From the NCBI RefSeq assembly GCF_007680605.1, contig NZ_VEIO01000002.1:637741-701740 (forward strand): a stretch of DNA of 64,000 nt. The letters are read 5' to 3'. The notes beneath the pieces were generated by a model, which was given only the letters and a program-made list of their open reading frames with translations, ran no database searches and had not been told where the DNA came from. Positions 1 to 9,298 of the stretch are shown here, piece by piece. The first letter of the stretch is position 1. Every line of letters begins with the position of its first letter. The DNA is from Paenibacillus xylanexedens (GTDB lineage: Bacteria; Bacillota; Bacilli; Paenibacillales; Paenibacillaceae). The translations under genes were made by a program, and so were the position numbers.

Positions 1-389
1 AGCTTTCGCATCACTATCGTATTGGCATCATCGCCAATCAGAGCCCTGGGACTGAAGCAAGGCTGGAGAGCTACGGACTTCGTAAATATGTCCATGTTCT
101 GGCCTGTTCGGCAGAAGAAGGGGTGTCCAAGCCTGATCCGGAGTTGTATGCGGTTGCTCTGAAGCAGGCTGATTGCGCGCCCGAAGAAGCGGTTATGATT
201 GGTGATCGAATCGATAATGATATTATGCCAGCACGTAGTTTAGGTTTACGCACCATTCGTATTTTGCAAGGGTACGGAAGGTTCCAGCCAGAGCTTTCGG
301 ATGCCGAGCGTGCAGACTGGACGGTGGAGTCCCTGGATGAACTGCTGCCGCTACTCATACCTCATGAGGATGCAGGTAACTCTATATGA
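1..389 (+). CDS. HAD-family hydrolase, 5'-truncated at window edge
   Basis: The reading frame is open from the first bases of the window to the TGA at 387-389, so only the C-terminal part (about 128 residues) is visible. It carries the late HAD-superfamily motif (MIGDRIDNDIMPA, with the GD..DND acidic residues that bind Mg2+) followed by the usual GLRTIRI strand, and a K in VSKPDPELY that fits motif III. The nucleophile DxD motif lies upstream, outside the window. HAD enzymes of this type are usually cytosolic phosphatases; the substrate cannot be told. A GTG at 123 could start a shorter product but would cut the fold, so it is not favoured. A terminator follows at about 465. Confidence 0.8.
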   Translation, partial: LSHHYRIGIIANQSPGTEARLESYGLRKYVHVLACSAEEGVSKPDPELYAVALKQADCAPEEAVMIGDRIDNDIMPARSLGLRTIRILQGYGRFQPELSDAERADWTVESLDELLPLLIPHEDAGNSI

Positions 390-464
390 GTCTCAGGTTA
401 GACTATGTGGGGTTAGATTGCAGGTATATGGAGATCGGAAGTATATCAATATAAAGACACAAAG

Positions 465-512
465 AAGGCCGATTTGCGTTGGGATCAATACCAACAGCGA
501 ATCGGCCTTTTT
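465..512. terminator. Intrinsic terminator between convergent HAD and mntH genes
   Basis: Arms AAGGCCGATT (465-474) and AATCGGCCTT (500-509) are perfect complements, with an inner GTTGG/CCAAC extension and a short T run on the plus side. It lies between two converging genes and can serve both strands. Confidence 0.75.
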
Positions 513-522
513 ATATAGAAGC

Positions 523-1887
523 TTAGAACAGCATGAAGGTCTGGATGATTAAATACACATTCAGGACAACGATGATAGCGGCAATAGTCCAAGAGACGAT
601 TTTGAGCCATAGTTTGTTTGCAAAAGGCCCCATGCTTTTTTTGTCACTTGTAAACATCACAAGCGGGATGACGGCGAACGGCAGTTGCAGGGACAGGATG
701 ACCTGACTTAAGATCAGTAACTCTTCTGTGCCGCGCTCACCGGCAATCGCAGTGACGATGACAGCAGGGATGATCGCAATCAGTCGGGTAACCAGTCTAC
801 GCAACCATGCCGGGATACGGATATTGAGGAAGCCTTCCATGACGATCTGTCCTGCGAGCGTGCCTGTAAGAGTAGAGTTCTGACCTGATGCGAGCAAAGC
901 TACGCCGAACAGGACGCTGGCGATCGTTGTGCCAAGTAGCGGAGTTAGCAGATGATAGGCATCGGATATCTCTGCTACCTGTGTCATGCCAGCGCTGTGG
1001 AATACAGCCGCAGATACGATTAGGATAGCCGCGTTAATGAACAAAGCTAGCGTCAAAGCTATGGTGGAATCCATCGTGGTGTAGCGAATAGCCTCTCTTT
1101 TGCCCTGAGTCGTCTGCTCAATCTGGCGGGTCTGCACAATGGAAGAATGCAAGTACAGATTGTGCGGCATAACGGTGGCTCCGATGATACCAATGGCGAT
1201 GTAGAGCATGGCCGGGTTCTGCAAAATTTCGGTGCTAGGAACGAATCCGTGAAGAACACCGCCCATATCCGGTTTCGCCAAAAATAGGTCGATGCCAAAA
1301 CAAAGAGCAATGGTTGCCATCAGCACGATGACGAGTGTTTCCAGCGCACGGAATCCTTTGTTTTGCAACACGAGAATGAGTAATACATCCACGGCGGTAA
1401 TAATCACACCGTATAACATGGGAATATTAAACAAAAGTTTAAGAGCGATTGCTGAGCCGATCACTTCAGCGAGGTCCGTAGCTGCAATAGCCAGTTCGCA
1501 TAGAATCCATAACATCATGACAACGGGAGCGCTGAAACGTTCACGACACGCCTGGGCAAGATCGCGCCCAGTGACAATCCCTAGCTTGCCTGCGAGGGAT
1601 TGAAGCACGATGGCCATCATGTTGGAAAAAAGGATGACGGACAATAGCGTATATCCGAATTGCGAGCCGCCGGCGATATCTGTAGCCCAGTTGCCGGGGT
1701 CCATATAGCCGACAGCGACAAGATAGCCTGGGCCGACAAAGGCGAGGAACTTTTTCCACCAGGCTACATTCTGGGGTACTTTCATGGAACTGTGAGCTTC
1801 ACCTAGCGAGGGAGCCATCGTAGCTGCAGAAGCAGACGCAGACGCATATTCGCTGGATGAAGGGTTGAACGGATTTTTTTGACTCAT
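523..1887 (-). CDS. mntH: NRAMP-family Mn2+/divalent metal transporter
   Basis: A 454-residue membrane protein with about 11 hydrophobic segments. The two NRAMP signatures are visible: DPGNW at residues 63-67 in the first helix and MPHN at 240-243 in the sixth helix, which together form the metal site; the DPGN Asp is the usual metal ligand and the proton route starts nearby. The family imports Mn2+ (and Fe2+) with H+ symport across the cytoplasmic membrane. The N-terminal 35 residues are Ser/Ala-rich and not conserved in the family. The start ATG at 1885-1887 is preceded by AGGTGAT at proper spacing. It is transcribed alone, convergent with the HAD gene. No convincing MntR box was found upstream. 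Confidence 0.93.
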   Translation of the reverse strand: MSQKNPFNPSSSEYASASASAATMAPSLGEAHSSMKVPQNVAWWKKFLAFVGPGYLVAVGYMDPGNWATDIAGGSQFGYTLLSVILFSNMMAIVLQSLAGKLGIVTGRDLAQACRERFSAPVVMMLWILCELAIAATDLAEVIGSAIALKLLFNIPMLYGVIITAVDVLLILVLQNKGFRALETLVIVLMATIALCFGIDLFLAKPDMGGVLHGFVPSTEILQNPAMLYIAIGIIGATVMPHNLYLHSSIVQTRQIEQTTQGKREAIRYTTMDSTIALTLALFINAAILIVSAAVFHSAGMTQVAEISDAYHLLTPLLGTTIASVLFGVALLASGQNSTLTGTLAGQIVMEGFLNIRIPAWLRRLVTRLIAIIPAVIVTAIAGERGTEELLILSQVILSLQLPFAVIPLVMFTSDKKSMGPFANKLWLKIVSWTIAAIIVVLNVYLIIQTFMLF

Positions 1888-2296
1888 ACATGGATCACCT
1901 GACTTTACAATAAGATGTGGCCGGCTTGTTGCCGGGAAAAATTCAATTTTAGGATGTGCTCTGGCACAAATACTGCGGCAAATGAACGGGATGAATACGA
2001 GTGCTCATATATCTAAAATTTTATGTTCATGTTTACATTGTACACCCTCAATAATTTTTGTCTAGTGCAACTTTTATGTAGTCGGACAAAAAATAAGGAG
2101 AATCTGAGGTTATATTTTCGAAGAGCCTCTTTGTATCGTACCCATTTTGTAAAAAGATACGACTTTTATCAGGTACGCATGAAATGTAGCCAAATGTAAA
2201 AGCTGATAAAGAACACAATCAGGCGTTTCAAATCGAGCCAGAAGTTTAAAATGAATTGTAGGCAGTCAAAACTTTATTAACGAAGGAGAGATTCTG
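1888..2296. other. Divergent mntH/ohr intergenic region
   Basis: This 409-base AT-rich stretch holds the promoters of two divergent genes. It contains an inverted repeat (AATTTTTGTC at 2053-2062 and GACAAAAAAT at 2085-2094) and an OhrR-like site near 2247. No gene, RNA or mobile element is seen. Confidence 0.5.
2247..2260 (+). promoter_or_regulatory. Possible OhrR-type operator
   Basis: TAAAATGAATTGTA is a near-perfect 14-base palindrome 37 bases before the ohr start codon and matches the AATTGTA half-site of the MarR-family peroxide sensor OhrR. No ohrR gene is in the window, so the assignment rests on the motif and the neighbour only. Confidence 0.35.
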
Positions 2297-2716
2297 ATGG
2301 AAGCTTTATATACAGCAACAGCGACAGTAAAAGGTGGACGAACAGGTTCGGTGGCTTCTTCGGACGGTGTGCTGCAACATGATCTGAAAATGCCGAAAGA
2401 ACTTGGCGGAGCCGGTGGAGAAGGCACAAATCCCGAGCAACTTTTTGCGGCTGGATATGGTGCATGTTACGAGAGCGCTCTGGCTAACGTGGCACGCAAA
2501 GCAGGTGTGAAATTGGAGAATGTCGTCGTAACAAGCAACGTATCGATCGGCAAAGATCCAACAGATGACGGATTCAAGCTAGCGGTTCGCCTGGATGTGA
2601 GTATGCCGGGAGTGGATCACAGCCAAGCTGAGGATCTTGCCCGCAAAGCGCATGACTTCTGTCCGTATTCAAAAGCAACACGCGGCAACATTGACGTTGT
2701 ACTCAACGTCGTTTAA
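2297..2716 (+). CDS. ohr: Organic hydroperoxide resistance protein (OsmC/Ohr family)
   Basis: A 139-residue cytosolic thiol peroxidase that reduces organic hydroperoxides to alcohols with lipoylated protein as reductant. The full Ohr active site is present: Arg15 in KGGRTG, Glu47 in TNPEQLF, the peroxidatic Cys57 in GYGACYESAL and the resolving Cys122 in FCPYSKATRGN. This motif set separates Ohr from OsmC proper. Length matches the family (about 140). The ATG at 2297 follows a strong GAAGGAGAG site. It stands alone, with its own terminator at 2810. OhrR control is likely from the upstream palindrome. Confidence 0.95.
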   Translation: MEALYTATATVKGGRTGSVASSDGVLQHDLKMPKELGGAGGEGTNPEQLFAAGYGACYESALANVARKAGVKLENVVVTSNVSIGKDPTDDGFKLAVRLDVSMPGVDHSQAEDLARKAHDFCPYSKATRGNIDVVLNVV

Positions 2717-2809
2717 TAGATAGGATAATTCCTGGCTTTTTCTCTTTGAGAGTGACAGGTAAAATAAAGAGCAAGGTATCCAGTGATATCTGATCTTCAA
2801 GCACACAAG

Positions 2810-2842
2810 CCCTGCTGGTAGTTCAGCAGGGTTTTGTTTTCT
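2810..2842 (+). terminator. Intrinsic terminator after ohr
   Basis: CCCTGCTG / CAGCAGGG arms with a six-base loop, followed by TTTTGTTTT. Confidence 0.85.
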
Positions 2843-2966
2843 AACATATACCACCCATGAATCGCCTAATCTGAAAGCGGAGGAGGATTTCTCCGTGTTA
2901 GGTCGTACTCTTTTACATAAACGTACAGTCGCTTCATGCCACATATTCCATTAAGGAGGAACGGCG

Positions 2967-3212
2967 ATGAGTATTGAAGAGATGATTGAGAGAAAATTTG
3001 TATGCACCAAATGCCGGGGGACGGAATGCAACATCAAAGAAGTCTCTATGTCAGGAGCAGGGCTCAGCAAAGTATTTGATATTCAGCATAACCATTATTT
3101 GTTTGTGGGTTGTACGGCCTGTGGATATGTGGAAGTGTTTAACCCGGACGTGCTAAAAGGCAAGAAACAGGGACAAGTTGGCACAATTCTGGATATTCTG
3201 TTTGGTGGATAG
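2967..3212 (+). CDS. Small zinc-ribbon protein (DUF2082/COG3478-like)
   Basis: An 81-residue protein with a split zinc ribbon: Cys13-x2-Cys16 (CTKC) and Cys49-x2-Cys52 (CTAC). The YVEVFNPDVL tail after the second Cys pair is typical of the predicted nucleic-acid-binding Zn-ribbon family COG3478 (B. subtilis YpzJ-like). No function is established for the family. The ATG at 2967 has AAGGAGGAACGGCG just upstream. It is probably monocistronic. Confidence 0.75.
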   Translation: MSIEEMIERKFVCTKCRGTECNIKEVSMSGAGLSKVFDIQHNHYLFVGCTACGYVEVFNPDVLKGKKQGQVGTILDILFGG

Positions 3213-3316
3213 ACATGCGTGAGTTGACATCGACTCGAAATTTCTTTAATATGATTTAGTACTGAAAGTGTCAGTGTCATTAGCATGAACCAAATTTGAA
3301 TTCACGGGTGATATCC

Positions 3317-3595
3317 ATGTCTTATAGACCAAGCATTGCACAACTGCAAGTAGCCAGCAAAAACGAAAAAGACGGATTGTACGAATTTACGATGAAACTG
3401 GTGGATGGTACACAGTGCCGTGTATTCTACTCCAAATCTCCGGATTGGAAAATGACTGCGATCAGCCGTCTGCAGAAAACACCTTGCCCTGTATGTCGCA
3501 AAGACTTCATCTGCAAATGTATGGATCAATGGTCAGGTGACCTGCATCAACAAATGATTAACGACGAGTGGATGGAAAAAGCACTGGCTGAGTAA
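3317..3595 (+). CDS. Small Cys-rich hypothetical protein
   Basis: A 92-residue protein that I do not assign to a named family. It has a basic, beta-rich N-terminal half and a Cys cluster (CPVCRKDFICKC; Cys57, 60, 66, 68) that could bind zinc or iron. I start it at ATG 3317 because GGGTGAT lies 5 bases before it; a TTG at 3296 would add seven residues without a ribosome site. A strong terminator follows directly at 3613, so this is a real transcription unit end. Confidence 0.7.
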   Translation: MSYRPSIAQLQVASKNEKDGLYEFTMKLVDGTQCRVFYSKSPDWKMTAISRLQKTPCPVCRKDFICKCMDQWSGDLHQQMINDEWMEKALAE

Positions 3596-3612
3596 TTGTC
3601 GGACAGTTATGA

Positions 3613-3641
3613 GCGTAGGCATTAAGCCTGCGCTTTTTTTC
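3613..3641 (+). terminator. Intrinsic terminator
   Basis: GCGTAGGC-ATTAA-GCCTGCGC hairpin followed by seven T residues. Confidence 0.9.
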
Positions 3642-3743
3642 TGTTTTGCCAGGGAGTTTGGCAGATCAAATTCAGGTTAGGCGAGAAAAGTTGGCTCAAA
3701 ATGGGTAAGTAATCTAACAGCACCATAGAGGAGGCCATGAGAT

Positions 3744-4166
3744 ATGACAGTAGACCAGGAGGATAAACACCAGGGACACCCGATTGTTCTTGTAGACGGC
3801 GTATGCAACTTTTGCCAGGGAATAACGAAATGGATCATCAAGCGTGATCCGGAAGGGAAATATCACTTTGCTTCACTTCAGTCGGATGTGGCGAAAGGAT
3901 TGCTGAAGAAGGGTGGTTTGAGAACCGATAGCATGGATACGTTTGTGTTGATTGAAAATGGAAAATACTATACACGCTCCACAGCAGCGTTAAGGTTGGC
4001 CAAAGGTCTCAAGTTTCCTTATCCGTTACTCTATGTGTTTATTATTGTGCCCAAATTCATTCGTAATGCAGTATACAACTGGGTTGCGCGCAATCGGTAC
4101 CGCTGGTTTGGGAAGGACGATGCATGTATGTTACCTACACCCGAGACTAAAGATCGATTTTTATAA
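3744..4166 (+). CDS. DCC-family thiol-disulfide oxidoreductase-like protein (DUF393)
   Basis: A 140-residue protein. The DUF393 hallmark Asp-Gly-Val-Cys-x2-Cys is at residues 18-24 (LVDGVCNFCQG), a thioredoxin-like CxxC that gives the family its DCC name. The rest (FASLQSD, TRSTAALRLAKGL, RNRYRWFG) also fits the family closely. Members are predicted thiol-disulfide exchange proteins; substrates are unknown. The ATG at 3744 is preceded by GAGGAGGCC. It is flanked by unrelated genes and looks monocistronic. Confidence 0.88.
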   Translation: MTVDQEDKHQGHPIVLVDGVCNFCQGITKWIIKRDPEGKYHFASLQSDVAKGLLKKGGLRTDSMDTFVLIENGKYYTRSTAALRLAKGLKFPYPLLYVFIIVPKFIRNAVYNWVARNRYRWFGKDDACMLPTPETKDRFL

Positions 4167-4297
4167 GTATAAAAGTATCAGTTTTTCAGGATAAGCTTCC
4201 ATAAGAAAGAAGTTTCATGTAAGGTGATTAATATCGGTAATTACTGGGTAATTACTGTGGGTTACATTATTTTTTACATTATTGGGAGGATAACAAC

Positions 4298-5155
4298 TTG
4301 AAGAAATGGACGACAATGATTATTGGGGCGTTATTGGCAGTAAGCTTGGCAGCATGCGGAAACGACACAGATAAATCTGCAACGCCGCCAGCAGGTAATG
4401 AAACTACGAATGAAAGCACCAATACAGCGGAGCAGAATGCGGCTGTTCCAACACTGGATGAATTGCTTGCCAAAACAGGTGAAGCAACGAAAGCACTAAA
4501 AAGCTTCACTACAGAAGCTAACATTGATCAAAAAATTAAATTGGATGCTGGCGAGCAATCTCAGGATCAGCAAGTAAAAACGTCTTTGAAAATGGATATC
4601 ATTAAAGATCCAATGATGATCTATCAAGAGATGGAACTGGATATGTCTGGACAGAAGCAAAACGTAAAACAGTACATTACCTCAGACAAAATTTACTCCC
4701 AAGTGGGTGACCAGTGGGTAGCGATTCCAGAAGATCAAACGAAGGCGCTCATCGAACAATTGAAAGCTAGCATGAATCCGGAAAAAGAGCTGGACCAATT
4801 CAAAAAAGTAAAAGAAGACGTTAAGATCACTGAAGAGGGCGACAACTATGTCCTGAACGCAGATGTATCGGGTGACAATGTGAAGGAATTGGCTAAATCC
4901 GTTATGGAACAAAACGGTTCAGATGCTCAAATGCAGGCTATGCTTGATCAAATGAACATTAAAAGCATGAAAATGAAATATCTGATTAACAAAGAGACAT
5001 CTCTTATGGAGAAGATCGATGTTGAGATGGTGATGGAAATGGAGCAAAACAATCAGAAAATGACGATGGACATGAAAATGGACACTTCGTTCTCCAACCA
5101 TGACAAAGTTGCAGAAATTAAAATCCCGCAAGAGGCTTTGGATAGCGCAAAATAA
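4298..5155 (+). CDS. Secreted lipoprotein, DUF6612-like
   Basis: A 285-residue lipoprotein starting with TTG at 4298, 8 bases after GGGAGGA. The N-terminus has Lys-Lys, a hydrophobic stretch and the lipobox LAAC with Cys20 as the lipidated residue. A Thr/Asn/Glu-rich linker (about 21-50) leads to a domain with repeated KMD/MEM methionine-rich strands, resembling the DUF6612/LppX-LolA-like fold that may carry lipids or other hydrophobic ligands. The role in Bacillota is not known. The family name is recognised by overall pattern, so it is less certain than the lipoprotein call. Confidence 0.8.
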   Translation: MKKWTTMIIGALLAVSLAACGNDTDKSATPPAGNETTNESTNTAEQNAAVPTLDELLAKTGEATKALKSFTTEANIDQKIKLDAGEQSQDQQVKTSLKMDIIKDPMMIYQEMELDMSGQKQNVKQYITSDKIYSQVGDQWVAIPEDQTKALIEQLKASMNPEKELDQFKKVKEDVKITEEGDNYVLNADVSGDNVKELAKSVMEQNGSDAQMQAMLDQMNIKSMKMKYLINKETSLMEKIDVEMVMEMEQNNQKMTMDMKMDTSFSNHDKVAEIKIPQEALDSAK

Positions 5156-5166
5156 GTGAAGCCCTG

Positions 5167-5233
5167 AAACACCTTTGATTCTGATTTCGGAATACCTGTC
5201 GGTAGACCGGATAAGGATCAGGGGTGTTTTTTT
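5167..5233 (+). terminator. Intrinsic terminator after lipoprotein gene
   Basis: AACACCTTTGAT pairs with ATCAGGGGTGTT (G-U pairs allowed), followed by a run of seven T residues. Confidence 0.75.
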
Positions 5234-5382
5234 GATTTTGGAAGTTCTTTAGAGTGTTATAATATGGACTTGTATGATTAATTTTTAAAGTTTGGACATT
5301 TGTAAAAGGATCTGCTGTGAGTGTAAACATGTGGTTGCGTAAGGTTAATTCATCATTGTTTTAAAGGGGAGGGGATACCGAG

Positions 5383-5766
5383 ATGATCATATATGCACAT
5401 ATTCATCACGTAAGTCTGGCTGTTCGTAATCTGGAAACCGCAAAAAAATTCTATTCGGGTTTGCTCGGAATGCAGGAGATTGAGCGTCCTCCGTTTCGCT
5501 CCACGGGAGCGTGGTATGCGATCGGCAGTCAGCAACTTCATCTATTGCAGCATCCGGAAGGTCATACGCTAAGGGAAGCGGGGATTGATACGACCGACGG
5601 ACATTTTGCACTTTGGGTGGTCAGTTATTCGGAGACGCTAGCTTGGCTGGAAGAGCAAGGGATTGAATATGAAGCGAGACCGGATAGTGTGGCTGGATTC
5701 GCTCAGATTTTTATCCTTGATCCGGATCGAAATATCATTGAATTTGGAGCGCCTTATGGTTCTTAA
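5383..5766 (+). CDS. VOC-family (glyoxalase/dioxygenase superfamily) protein
   Basis: A 127-residue single vicinal-oxygen-chelate domain. It shows the paired beta-alpha-beta-beta-beta modules: HHVSLAVRNLETAKKFYSGLLGM at the start and QIFILDPDRNIIEFGAP at the end, with metal-ligand candidates His (first strand), His in QQLHLL and Glu in NIIEF. Such proteins act as glyoxalases, dioxygenases or antibiotic-binding proteins; the substrate cannot be read from sequence. The ATG at 5383 follows GGGGAGGGGA. A terminator at 5848 separates it from the pilus operon. Confidence 0.88.
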   Translation: MIIYAHIHHVSLAVRNLETAKKFYSGLLGMQEIERPPFRSTGAWYAIGSQQLHLLQHPEGHTLREAGIDTTDGHFALWVVSYSETLAWLEEQGIEYEARPDSVAGFAQIFILDPDRNIIEFGAPYGS

Positions 5767-5847
5767 GTGAGATGGTTAGAATAAATCCCTTGCTCGTCCA
5801 GAAATTGTATGTTATAGTGTGCATACATTCATAGCACGTGACGGAAG

Positions 5848-5897
5848 CACCGTCCATATCCTGCAATTTCATGCGGGAAATGGGCGGTGTTTTTTTG
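5848..5897 (+). terminator. Terminator or attenuator just before the Tad operon
   Basis: CACCGTCCAT and ATGGGCGGTG pair around a long loop with an inner CCTGCA/TGCGGG pairing and are followed by seven T residues. It ends 30 bases before the first Tad gene, so it could end the VOC transcript or attenuate the operon. Confidence 0.65.
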
Positions 5898-5926
5898 TGC
5901 TTTTTTTGATGGGGAGGGAAAGGTAA

Positions 5927-7120
5927 TTGATTGTCCTTAAGGCAGTGCTGGTATCAAGGGATAAAGATTATATCCAAGCTTGGCTTGACTATGTACAGAG
6001 TAGCTCGTCAGGCTCCACGATGCGATTCATCGCTTTTTCGCAGCGGGAGGCATTCAGGAATCATATGGATGAACAGGATGAACACGAGCTACCTGATCTG
6101 ATTATCGCTGAACCTGAGTTTCTAAACCCTTGGTTGATGAATGGTGGGGATGCCTCAGGTATCCCATGGCTTATGCTTAGCGAAGGAGGAGACGAGGGAC
6201 ACGAGGCGAAGCGACTCATGAAGTATCAGCCGTTGCCTGCGTTGCTTGAAGCCGTTAGGAGGGCTTGCAGGCAACCACGTAGTAAGGGGAGTCGACATTC
6301 GGGTCAAGAAACGTTAGCCATCGGTGTATTATCGGCATCGGGTGGAAGCGGTAAAACAGCCGTAGCTCTGCATATGGCGAAGCAGCTTGGACTCGCTGGA
6401 TATTCTGTGTTGTATCTCAATCTGGAGACTCTGGACAGCTCATTTCCTTTCCTGGAGAAAGGGTTGCGGCGTGGTAGCCAGCATCATGTAGAAGCAGAGA
6501 CAGGTTTATCACGACTACTATATGATCTGAAGGCTCGTAAAAGGGAGGTAACGTCTGGTACGGATTCGGCGGATGTCTCGGCAACAGGAAAAATGAAAAC
6601 AATAGTTGAGTATGTAGTCGGGCATGAGGCATTGAAGGCGGATGTGTTCTGGCCGTTGGCCAACCGAAAGGAAATGTTACAGATGTCTAAAGCGGATACA
6701 GTAGATCTCATCCGGTATCTGACCGGTTCCGGGCAATATGAAGTGTTGATTCTGGACGGAGACTCAGGCTGGGATGAACGTAGCGATGGCATTCTGAAAG
6801 CGGCAGATACCTTCGTCTGGCTAGTAGAAGATGATATCGCTGCGATGCATCGATGGGGGCAATGGCTTCAGCATAACGAGCGTACCCGAACGGAACTGTT
6901 AGGAAATATGCTGGAGCGCACGTATTTTGTTATTAACAAATATCGGGAGCAAGTGATCAATCCATTGCCAAGACCTGATCTGTATGTGGATGCGGTGTTG
7001 CCTTATATTCCTTCTTGGAAACAGATGAATCAGGAAGAGGTCATGCTGAGCTCACCGATCTTTCAGCGTGAAGTCAACAGATTGTGTGAAATGCTGATGC
7101 AGGCTGAAAAAGATGGCTAG
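5927..7120 (+). CDS. tadZ: TadZ/CpaE-like ATPase, first gene of Tad pilus operon
   Basis: A 397-residue protein with an N-terminal receiver-like region (about 5-110, lacking a clear phospho-acceptor site) and a MinD/ParA-type ATPase. The deviant Walker A ASGGSGKT is at 137-144, and a hydrophobic strand ending in LILDGDSG fits Walker B. TadZ proteins place the Tad pilus machine in the cell and recruit the other parts. The start is a TTG at 5927 after GGGAGGGAAAGG. It is followed in the same orientation by tadA, B, C, flp and tadE-type genes within short gaps, which makes the assignment firm despite low sequence conservation. Confidence 0.85.
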   Translation: MIVLKAVLVSRDKDYIQAWLDYVQSSSSGSTMRFIAFSQREAFRNHMDEQDEHELPDLIIAEPEFLNPWLMNGGDASGIPWLMLSEGGDEGHEAKRLMKYQPLPALLEAVRRACRQPRSKGSRHSGQETLAIGVLSASGGSGKTAVALHMAKQLGLAGYSVLYLNLETLDSSFPFLEKGLRRGSQHHVEAETGLSRLLYDLKARKREVTSGTDSADVSATGKMKTIVEYVVGHEALKADVFWPLANRKEMLQMSKADTVDLIRYLTGSGQYEVLILDGDSGWDERSDGILKAADTFVWLVEDDIAAMHRWGQWLQHNERTRTELLGNMLERTYFVINKYREQVINPLPRPDLYVDAVLPYIPSWKQMNQEEVMLSSPIFQREVNRLCEMLMQAEKDG

Positions 7121-7165
7121 CCGAAAGACAGGATGCATTTATATACAGGAGGAGCCTGGGGAGTT

Positions 7166-8461
7166 ATGACAGAACATTCATGGAACATCACAGACCGTGA
7201 AGAACAATTTCAAATGCTTCGCAGAGAGGTGCGAGCTTCGCTCGATATGACTTCTTCTGCCGGGGATAAGGAGTTGTGGCAGGGGATTGAGAGAAAAGTT
7301 CTCGGTGATTCGGGCCTGGAAGATTTGACTTCAGGTGAGCGCCATGAGTTGGTGCAACGATTGTACGATTCTTTTCGCGGATTGGATATTTTACAACCTC
7401 TGGTGGATCACCCGGACATTACGGAGATTATGATCAATAGCCATCGGGAGATCTTTGTGGAGCAAGAAGGGGAGGTCAGACAGATTCCACTTCAATTCGA
7501 GTCCAGAGAGCGGCTGGAGGATATTATTCAAATGATCGTGTCTGATGTGAACCGCATCGTCAATGAATCTTCTCCCATTGTGGATGCCCGCCTGAAGGAC
7601 GGTTCACGGGTTAACATTGTGCTTCCGCCTATTGCGCTAAAGGGGCCAACGATGACGATTCGGAAGTTCCCAAGTGAGCCGATGAAGATGTCTGATCTGA
7701 TTCAGAAGGGGGCTTTGCATGAGGAAGCAGCCGTGTTATTACAGCAGTTAGTGCGAAGCAAGTACAACATTTTTATCGGGGGAGGCACAGGTTCCGGGAA
7801 AACAACTTTTCTAAACGCGTTATCCCAGTTCATCCCTGCTGATGAGCGGATTATTACGATTGAGGACTCAGCGGAGTTACAGATCGTGACCGTACCCAAT
7901 CTCGTCTCTCTGGAGACCCGAAATGCCAATACAGAGGGCAAAGGTCTTATCTCTATCCGGGATCTGATCAAGTCCTCCTTGCGGATGCGTCCAAACCGGA
8001 TTGTGATTGGGGAAGTACGGGGAGCGGAAGCACTGGATATGTTACAGGCGATGAATACTGGACATGATGGATCGTTGTCGACTGGTCACGCAAATACGAT
8101 CTCGGACATGATCAGTAGGCTTGAAACGATGGTCCTTAGCGGTGCTGAACTTCCCATTACTGTCGTAAGACAGCAGATTAGCTCGGCCATCGATATTTTT
8201 GTACATCTTTCCCGGCTTCGAGACCGTTCACGCCGTGTGACAGAAATTAGTGAAGTGATGGGTTTACATCATGGTGAAGTGCTACTGAACCCGTTGTTTC
8301 GATTTCAGGAGCAGGAGGAACGGGAAGGGCGTATCATCGGTGGACTCATCCGGGTGGGCAACCTGACCAAGGTGGATAAGATTCAAATGGCCGGACTTGG
8401 AGAGTGGCTTGAGGGATACATAGAACAGATAGTTGAGCAGGCGGGACAAGAAAACAAGTAG
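7166..8461 (+). CDS. tadA: Tad pilus assembly ATPase TadA/CpaF
   Basis: A 431-residue type II/IV secretion hexameric ATPase that powers Flp pilus extension (and probably retraction) from the cytosolic side of the membrane. It has a Walker A GGGTGSGKT at about 205-213, the Asp box around IITIEDSAEL, Walker B in RPNRIVIGEVRG, and the His box TGHDGSLSTGHAN. The N-terminal helical domain and LKDGSRVNIVLPP segment are standard for CpaF. Start choice: ATG 7166 is preceded by GGAGGAGCC and GGGGAG; an in-frame ATG at 7133 would add 11 residues with a poor ribosome site. Confidence 0.95.
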   Translation: MTEHSWNITDREEQFQMLRREVRASLDMTSSAGDKELWQGIERKVLGDSGLEDLTSGERHELVQRLYDSFRGLDILQPLVDHPDITEIMINSHREIFVEQEGEVRQIPLQFESRERLEDIIQMIVSDVNRIVNESSPIVDARLKDGSRVNIVLPPIALKGPTMTIRKFPSEPMKMSDLIQKGALHEEAAVLLQQLVRSKYNIFIGGGTGSGKTTFLNALSQFIPADERIITIEDSAELQIVTVPNLVSLETRNANTEGKGLISIRDLIKSSLRMRPNRIVIGEVRGAEALDMLQAMNTGHDGSLSTGHANTISDMISRLETMVLSGAELPITVVRQQISSAIDIFVHLSRLRDRSRRVTEISEVMGLHHGEVLLNPLFRFQEQEEREGRIIGGLIRVGNLTKVDKIQMAGLGEWLEGYIEQIVEQAGQENK

Positions 8462-8527
8462 TACATTGTGAAAATAAAGTGAGGAAGTTCCAAACCATGT
8501 TGTGAGAGAAAGAGGGTGTAGAGGGCG

Positions 8528-9286
8528 GTGCAGGGCAAGCAAGCATTAACGAATTATACCGTATATACACTTAGCTCAAGACAACGCTTTGTCTGTATGC
8601 TGGTCAGCGGATGTTTATTTTTCGGAGTTGGCTTGTTATTTTATCATCACTGGTTGGCAGGCACGATACTGGCTGCGGGTTGTATATGGGTACCCAGGTT
8701 TTGGACAAAGGTGCTACTGGAACGCAGAAGGATGACACTTAGTCTGCATTTCAAGCAAGCACTGTATGCACTATCCTCGGCCCTGGCCGCCGGGAAGTCA
8801 GTAGAAAACGGTTTTAAGGAATCCGTTGAAGACCTGCGGATGTTGAACCCTGAGGCTGATACCGATTTGATTCGAGAGTTCACTATATTGCGGACACGCA
8901 TGGAATACGGTCAGCCGATTGAAGAGGCGTTGCAGGATTTTTCGGAACGGGCACAGATTGAAGATATTACGAATTTCGCAGACGTGTTTATTACTTGTAA
9001 ACGAACGGGCGGTGATCTGGTTGAAGTGGTTCGCCGTACCTCCGCAGTAATTGGAGAAAAGCTGGATATTCAGCAGGACATTATGGTTGCTGTGGCACAG
9101 AAAAGATTTGAATCCAAAGTGATGTTTGCGGCTCCCTTCATTTTTCTTTTATTTCTCAACCTGACCGCCAAAGATTTTATGGAACCACTATACAGCGGGC
9201 TTGGATATCTCATTTCTACAGGTGCACTTGCTGTGCTGGTCTGCTGTTATCTATGGATTCATCGCATTATGGATATCAAAGTGTGA
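8528..9286 (+). CDS. tadB: Tad pilus inner-membrane protein TadB (type II secretion F domain)
   Basis: A 252-residue platform protein. Two hydrophobic segments near the N-terminus (about 17-50) are followed by a cytosolic T2SS-F domain with the GKSVENGFKESVEDL and RTGGDLVEVVRRTSAVIGEK stretches typical of TadB, then two C-terminal membrane helices. It pairs with TadC to form the pilus platform that TadA drives. The start is GTG 8528 after AGAGGGCG; there is no better in-frame start nearby. The 66-base gap after tadA and the 12-base gap to tadC suit one operon. Confidence 0.92.
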   Translation: MQGKQALTNYTVYTLSSRQRFVCMLVSGCLFFGVGLLFYHHWLAGTILAAGCIWVPRFWTKVLLERRRMTLSLHFKQALYALSSALAAGKSVENGFKESVEDLRMLNPEADTDLIREFTILRTRMEYGQPIEEALQDFSERAQIEDITNFADVFITCKRTGGDLVEVVRRTSAVIGEKLDIQQDIMVAVAQKRFESKVMFAAPFIFLLFLNLTAKDFMEPLYSGLGYLISTGALAVLVCCYLWIHRIMDIKV

Positions 9287-9298
9287 GGAGATGAAAAG

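Noticed and set aside
2050..2095. MntR-box upstream of mntH
   Set aside because: The inverted repeat here is AT-rich and does not match the MntR consensus well enough.
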